Notes under the pieces: generated by a model
The model's database searches: none
What the model was told of the DNA's origin: nothing
What the model saw: the letters and a program-made list of their open reading frames with translations, nothing else
Position numbers and translations under genes: made by a program
Part shown: positions 6,552-10,405 of the stretch, piece after piece
Layout of the letters: every line of letters begins with the position of its first letter
How positions within the stretch are numbered: the stretch's first letter is position 1
NCBI GenBank assembly: GCA_003554465.1
Contig: PWGL01000035.1
Location: forward strand, 1 to 10,405
From: Candidatus Pacearchaeota archaeon
Lineage (GTDB): Archaea; Nanobdellota; Nanobdellia; Pacearchaeales; GW2011-AR1
Direction of reading: 5' to 3'
Length of the DNA stretch: 10,405 bases

Positions 6552-7340
6552 CTAATTCCCTTTAAACCCTTCTGAATGTGTCTTATTCGTAACTGTGAAT
6601 CCCAACTTGCCACTAAGATTAACTTCATGTATATTGGTAGAATGATTTGTACCCCTCATTTTAAGAATTTCTATAAATCTCTCCCTCTTTTTCTTCTCTC
6701 TGGTAAAATATATCAATACTATCCCGTCAGACTCAAACTCTAAGGAAGAACTTTTTGAACTTCTTTCTGAAGGGTTTTCTTGAAGAGTTAATAAAGAAGT
6801 AACATTCCACTTCCTAATAATGTTAAACAAAGACAATGCTGCCTCTCTTTTCTTCAATTCATCTTCAAATAACAGGGCAAAAGATGTTATGCTATCTACA
6901 ACAATTCTAGTTATGTTGTTACTAACTACAATATTCTCTATCTCTCCGCCTCCTTCTTCGATCATAGAATTAACTTTCTCTGGACTGTATTCCAAAAAAT
7001 GAAACTTGCCTTCTTTTTCATACTTTTTCAAATCCCAGTTAAATTCTTCCATATTCTTGTAAAACTCATCCTTATTCTCTTCAAAGGTGATAAACAAACA
7101 ATTCTCGCCATTCTTCAAACCACCCATAAGATATTGCATAGCAAAAATAGTTTTACCACAGCCCGAACCACCCACGACTAAGTTGATAGATTTATTTTCA
7201 AAACCACCATCAATTAATTTATCCATCCCCTTAATACCTGTTTTAACCCTTTTCCTCCTTCTTTTCTCTTTTAAACTCTTTCTTCCCTTGCCCTTTTTCT
7301 TACTTCTTGATGGTTTACTCTTCTTACTCTTTTTTGCCAT
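6552..7340 (-). CDS. KaiC-like RecA-superfamily ATPase with basic N-terminal tail
   Basis: A 262-residue single-domain KaiC-family protein. Residues 1-33 are an extreme Lys/Arg/Ser tail (20 of 33 basic). The core begins with VKTGIKGMDKLIDGGF (32-47). Walker A is GGSGCGKT (57-64), the family FITFEE with the paired glutamates is at 83-88, Walker B ends at D149 in RIVVDS, and the C-terminal KMRGTNHST is at 227-235. It therefore should bind and probably hydrolyse ATP. ArlH, the KaiC-like partner of the archaellum motor ATPase ArlI, is the best-known relative with a related job. Here the gene follows a Tad/Epd-like motor cluster, so an ArlH-like role is plausible but unproven. It has its own TATA box. 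GAGG lies 6 bases before the ATG, but a leaderless transcript would not contain it. The tail suggests contact with nucleic acid or acidic lipid. Confidence 0.85.
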   Translation of the reverse strand: MAKKSKKSKPSRSKKKGKGRKSLKEKRRRKRVKTGIKGMDKLIDGGFENKSINLVVGGSGCGKTIFAMQYLMGGLKNGENCLFITFEENKDEFYKNMEEFNWDLKKYEKEGKFHFLEYSPEKVNSMIEEGGGEIENIVVSNNITRIVVDSITSFALLFEDELKKREAALSLFNIIRKWNVTSLLTLQENPSERSSKSSSLEFESDGIVLIYFTREKKKRERFIEILKMRGTNHSTNIHEVNLSGKLGFTVTNKTHSEGFKGN

Positions 7341-7360
7341 ACTTCCTCAAATGTCTCCTT

Positions 7361-7370
7361 TTTTATAAAT
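7361..7370 (-). promoter_or_regulatory. TATA box of the KaiC-like gene
   Basis: The minus strand reads ATTTATAAAA after a purine-rich AAAGAAAG. The centre is about 25 bases before the ATG at 7340. The gene can therefore be expressed separately from the pilus motor genes upstream of it. Confidence 0.55.
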
Positions 7371-7381
7371 CTTTCTTTATT

Positions 7382-7396
7382 AAAAACACATAAAAA
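7382..7396 (-). terminator. Oligo-U terminator after the TadC-like gene
   Basis: Directly after the stop codon at 7398-7400, the minus strand has two runs of five T (7392-7396 and 7382-7386). This is the usual form of archaeal intrinsic termination. It falls between the pilus motor cluster and the promoter of the KaiC-like gene. Confidence 0.4.
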
Positions 7397-7397
7397 T

Positions 7398-8384
7398 TTA
7401 TGAAATACTTAGAAACGACTCTATTAATATCTTAGAAAGCAAAATTCTTATTGAGAAAAAAATAAACAAGGACAAAATAATCAAAGGGAAAAGGTATTTC
7501 AAACCATACTTTTCTTCCCCTTTATTAACTAAACCTATCAATAAGCTGGAAATCAAATCCGTAATTAAGATAAACCCTAGTGAAAAATAAATTATGAATG
7601 AAATAGAGATGTCAACCCCTTCCATAGTTAAAGGCATATTCAGCTGAGTTGCCTCAACATCGGGAAGTTGCCCCGTAATTTCAATTATAACCTCTACTAA
7701 AACAGAAGAAAGTCCGAACAATACTGGTGCACCCACACCAACTGCCACAAAAATAAAAATAACATACATAATAACATTAGAGGCTGCTCTTCTCTCTAAA
7801 TAATCCTTCTCCCTCATATTTGTGGCAGTTTTCTGAAGTAAGTTAGATATATCGCCTCCTGTTTTTAACCCTGAAATTATAAGAGATATGACCTTTTCTA
7901 TCTTTTCCGAATCTATCCTATTAGTCATATTTTGGAAAGCATCTACCATACTTTTCCCAGTAGCAATCTCTTTCCCTGTCTCTCTAATTTCCTTATCTAG
8001 CGGAGACAACTCTGGTCTGGCAGAATTTAAAAAAGAATTTTCAATTGTCATTCCTGCCCTAAGATTGCTTGACATTAAACCTATGAAATCTGGAAATACC
8101 TCTTCCATTCTCTTAATTCTCATAGAGGCCTTTAGTGAAATACTGAAATAAACAAAAAGTTGTGTGAAAAAAAATGCACCTATAAAAGAAAATAAGGTGA
8201 AATAAATTACAAGAGAGTCCTGCATTTGGGTTACATAGACAACAACCGAAACTATTACGGAAAAAATTATACTATAAATAATCATTCTAGAGATATATTT
8301 CTTCGAATTACTTTTTCCTGCATTTTTAAGATTCTTACTATAACTTTCTCTTATTTTCTCTGGCAAAAAATTTTCTAAATTCAT
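7398..8384 (-). CDS. GspF-domain pilus platform protein (TadC-like)
   Basis: This 328-residue membrane protein has predicted helices at about 33-52, 59-81, 202-229, 260-286 and 296-316. Between the second and third lies a cytoplasmic helical GspF (T2SSF) domain, about 93-200. Its recognisable elements are EVFPDFIGLMSSNLRAGMTI (95-114), the acidic-Gly pair of the second half (GLKTGGDISNLLQ, 172-184) and a basic exit segment (REKDYLERRA). Such proteins form the inner-membrane platform that the motor ATPase turns or pushes to extrude or retract type IV filaments. Its ATG overlaps the TGA of the TadB-like gene in an ATGA, showing translational coupling. Archaella normally use one longer, fused platform protein (ArlJ); two half-size ones point to a Tad or Epd-like system. 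Confidence 0.85.
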   Translation of the reverse strand: MNLENFLPEKIRESYSKNLKNAGKSNSKKYISRMIIYSIIFSVIVSVVVYVTQMQDSLVIYFTLFSFIGAFFFTQLFVYFSISLKASMRIKRMEEVFPDFIGLMSSNLRAGMTIENSFLNSARPELSPLDKEIRETGKEIATGKSMVDAFQNMTNRIDSEKIEKVISLIISGLKTGGDISNLLQKTATNMREKDYLERRAASNVIMYVIFIFVAVGVGAPVLFGLSSVLVEVIIEITGQLPDVEATQLNMPLTMEGVDISISFIIYFSLGFILITDLISSLLIGLVNKGEEKYGLKYLFPLIILSLFIFFSIRILLSKILIESFLSIS

Positions 8385-9262
8385 AGTAAACTTGGCCTCC
8401 TAGTTTTAACTAAACCTAAAAACATAACTTGTATGAGAATTATGAAAACTCCAAGACCTAAAAACAACAATATCACAATCTCTGAAGAGATACCAATCAT
8501 GCTAGAAAGAATTATCAAGAAAGTTATGCTCAAAGAGGGAATTATTACCGCAACAAGCATATAAAAAACTATTAAAGGGTTCAATTTATTCCCATAATTC
8601 TGTATTTGGATTCCTTGCTCCTTATTAAGGTTATCTATACTATCTTCTAATACAATATCCATATCGCTACCACTTCTCAAACCATTACTTATTTGCCACA
8701 AAACTCTCTTAAAATATTCGCTTTTATTCTTCTTTATTAAATTTTCTAACGCGTCTATCTGGCTAATCCCTGAATTGATCTCATTTACCGCGACCTTAAA
8801 TTCATCGCTTGCCTCTCCATAATCTGTGGCCGAAAGATTTATCAAAATTTTATATATAGGAACTCCAGAACTCAACTGAACTAGCATATCTTGAAGTACG
8901 GAAATCAAATTTTTCTCTATTCTTTTAGCTTTTCTTGAAGAATACATTTTCGGATAAGTCATTTGCCTGGCAAAAACAAATAAAGAAAAAATCAAAGATA
9001 GGGAAGGGCCATATAGGTAAAACTCTTTGACCCCTAAAAAAAATAATGCAAATGTGAATATAACTAAAAGGGTGAAAAAAGAAATTAAAAATGTCCTAAA
9101 AGATATAGCAATATATTCTGGAGCATTTACCCCTGATCTGGAATTTTTTAACTCCTCTTCCAAATTACTTTTCTTAAATTTTCTAAAAGCCTTACTAGAT
9201 TTGTGAACCTTTTTTTTCAAAATATTTTTATCTGAGAGTGTAAAAGGAATATTGAACTTCAT
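8381..9262 (-). CDS. GspF-domain pilus platform protein (TadB-like)
   Basis: A 293-residue membrane protein with a basic cytoplasmic N-terminus (about 12-31, Lys-rich) and predicted helices at about 55-76, 80-98, 228-254 and 260-285. The GspF domain lies at about 115-225, with NLISVLQDMLVQLSSGVPIY (118-137) and LWQISNGLRSGSDMDIVLED (188-207), the latter being the typical Gly-Ser/Gly-Asp turn before a helix. It is distinct from the TadC-like neighbour in sequence but shares its architecture, as expected for an old duplication. The pair should form the platform of a filament machine. It overlaps both neighbours by four bases (ATGA at 9259-9262 and 8381-8384), so ATPase, TadB-like and TadC-like proteins are made together. 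Confidence 0.85.
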   Translation of the reverse strand: MKFNIPFTLSDKNILKKKVHKSSKAFRKFKKSNLEEELKNSRSGVNAPEYIAISFRTFLISFFTLLVIFTFALFFLGVKEFYLYGPSLSLIFSLFVFARQMTYPKMYSSRKAKRIEKNLISVLQDMLVQLSSGVPIYKILINLSATDYGEASDEFKVAVNEINSGISQIDALENLIKKNKSEYFKRVLWQISNGLRSGSDMDIVLEDSIDNLNKEQGIQIQNYGNKLNPLIVFYMLVAVIIPSLSITFLIILSSMIGISSEIVILLFLGLGVFIILIQVMFLGLVKTRRPSLL

Positions 9263-10405
9263 TTTAATTTATCTAAATTTTTTTCCTTTATAATCTTATC
9301 AAGCTCTTTTCTATTGGTATAGTAAAGGTTCATAACCTTACCCACTTCTTTCAGACTTCTTAAGTCATTATCGCACATCCACTTCAAAATCTTCTTTCTA
9401 TACCTTAAACTGTCCTCAATATCCGAAGAAGACATTGCAGTATTCCTGCTTAACTTTTCCATAAAATTCTGGCTACTATTATGTTTCAAAATCTTATCTT
9501 TTTGTGCCATCCATCTATAAAGAATATTGGAATCTGTTTGATTCTTTCCAGCCAGAAACTCTCCGACTTGATAAACTCTCCTTATACCTCTTTTTCTATC
9601 CCTAAACATAACAACATTTAGATCTACAGCACCTAGTAAATTAGAGGGAACATTTAATGGTGGGTTTGTTAATCTTGAGACAGTTTCTGCGACAGTTTCA
9701 GCGTGAACTGTACTATAAACTGAATGCCCAGTATGCATTGCCTCAAATAAAACCTCCGCCTGTTTTTCATTCCTCATCTCTCCTAAAACAATTCTGTCCG
9801 GACGCATTCTTAAACTATTCACCAACAAATCAAGCATTGAAACCTCTCCTTTTCCTTCAGGATTGGCTATCCTAACAACTAAGGGGCACCAATACAGAAA
9901 ATTAGGAAGCATTAACTCTCTTGTATCCTCAATAGAAATAAGTCTCTGTCTTGGAGGAACAAAAGGCATACACGCATTCAGAAAAACTGTTTTTCCTGAG
10001 GCAGTACCTCCAGAAATTAAAACATTCATTTCAAACTCTATCGCTAACCATATAAGGGAAGCGACCTCTAAACTTGTCGTATGATTTTTGATTAAGTCAA
10101 CTATTGTAAAAGGTTCCCTTGAGAACTTCCTAATCGTAATAGTATTTCCCTTTGTAGAAATGGGGGATAATACAGCATTTGCCCTATCCCCGGTAATTAA
10201 ATGCGCATCTAAAAGAGGATTTAAAACATTGATTTGTCTTCCTGCTCTTCTAGCAATTATATTTGCATAATTAATAATTTCGTTCTCATCATTAATTATC
10301 AAATTAGTTCTTAACCATCCATGTTTCCTGTGATAAACTCTCACTGGCTCACTACTACTAAGAACAACAATTTCCTCTAAATTTGAATCATTCACCAAAA
10401 ACTCC
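9259..10405 (-). CDS. Type IV filament motor ATPase (TadA/ArlI/GspE family), N-terminus beyond window
   Basis: At least 381 residues are visible and the frame stays open to the right edge, so the true start lies outside the window. Residue numbers here count from a TTG at 10398. The N-terminal domain shows HGWLRTN (26-32), LDAHLITGDRAN (63-74) and ITIRKF (87-92). The motor domain has Walker A GGTASGKT (130-137), Asp box SIEDTREL (155-162), Walker B RIVLGEMR (202-209) and His box TGHSVYSTVHAETV (223-236). All ATP-handling residues are present. A charged C-terminal extension (about 300-379) follows. It forms a cytoplasmic hexamer that powers filament assembly with the two platform proteins encoded just downstream. 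Family members are usually over 450 residues, so roughly the first hundred are missing. The TTG is unlikely to be the start. Confidence 0.9.
   Translation of the reverse strand, partial: EFLVNDSNLEEIVVLSSSEPVRVYHRKHGWLRTNLIINDENEIINYANIIARRAGRQINVLNPLLDAHLITGDRANAVLSPISTKGNTITIRKFSREPFTIVDLIKNHTTSLEVASLIWLAIEFEMNVLISGGTASGKTVFLNACMPFVPPRQRLISIEDTRELMLPNFLYWCPLVVRIANPEGKGEVSMLDLLVNSLRMRPDRIVLGEMRNEKQAEVLFEAMHTGHSVYSTVHAETVAETVSRLTNPPLNVPSNLLGAVDLNVVMFRDRKRGIRRVYQVGEFLAGKNQTDSNILYRWMAQKDKILKHNSSQNFMEKLSRNTAMSSSDIEDSLRYRKKILKWMCDNDLRSLKEVGKVMNLYYTNRKELDKIIKEKNLDKLK

Noticed and set aside
6820..7368. Plus-strand open frames opposite the KaiC-like gene
   Set aside because: Their hydrophobic Leu/Phe/Pro runs are the complement of Lys- and Glu-rich codons of the real gene; no supporting signals.
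10396..10398. TTG at 10398 as start of the motor ATPase
   Set aside because: The frame is open to the right edge and the family's N-terminal domain is incomplete, so the gene very likely starts outside the window.

Overview
The window looks like a piece of an AT-rich archaeal genome, probably from a small-genome (DPANN-type) lineage. The support is an archaeal/eukaryotic-type tryptophanyl-tRNA synthetase, a single-domain KaiC-like ATPase, an archaeal Tad/Epd-like pilus assembly locus, and TATA boxes about 22-26 bases upstream of start codons with no room for a leader. That spacing implies leaderless mRNAs under TATA/BRE promoters. The lineage is an inference; no rRNA or tRNA is present to settle it.

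Layout from left to right. Positions 1-127 carry the last 41 codons of an unrecognised plus-strand gene, which overlaps tail-to-tail with a minus-strand gene for a soluble DUF218 (YdcF/SanA-like) protein (102-710). Next on the minus strand are a HAD-family phosphatase (799-1446) and a 665-residue membrane protein (1495-3492). The latter has a signal peptide, a large sequon-rich ectodomain, one transmembrane helix and a cytoplasmic domain that reads as a degenerate class III nucleotide cyclase. A divergent promoter region separates it from trpS (3683-4810), the only complete plus-strand gene.

Everything from 4818 to the right edge is on the minus strand. A three-gene operon (6495 down to 4818) encodes a small single-helix membrane protein, a LysM plus NlpC/P60 putative peptidoglycan hydrolase, and an unrecognised 133-residue protein translationally abutted to it. 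Upstream is a KaiC-like ATPase with a very basic N-terminal tail (6552-7340) and its own promoter. It follows a tightly overlapping cluster of a GspE/TadA/ArlI-family ATPase (running off the right edge) and two separate GspF-domain membrane proteins resembling TadB and TadC. These three would form the motor and platform of a type IV filament; pilins and prepilin peptidase are not in the window.

Read together, the right two-thirds is a cell-surface module: a pilus motor, a KaiC-like ATPase that may act on it (compare ArlH with ArlI), and a predicted exported cell-wall hydrolase in an organism not expected to have peptidoglycan. The most unusual items are that hydrolase operon and the receptor-like pseudo-cyclase. 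No intergenic stretch exceeds about 190 bases, and no RNA gene, CRISPR array or mobile element was seen.
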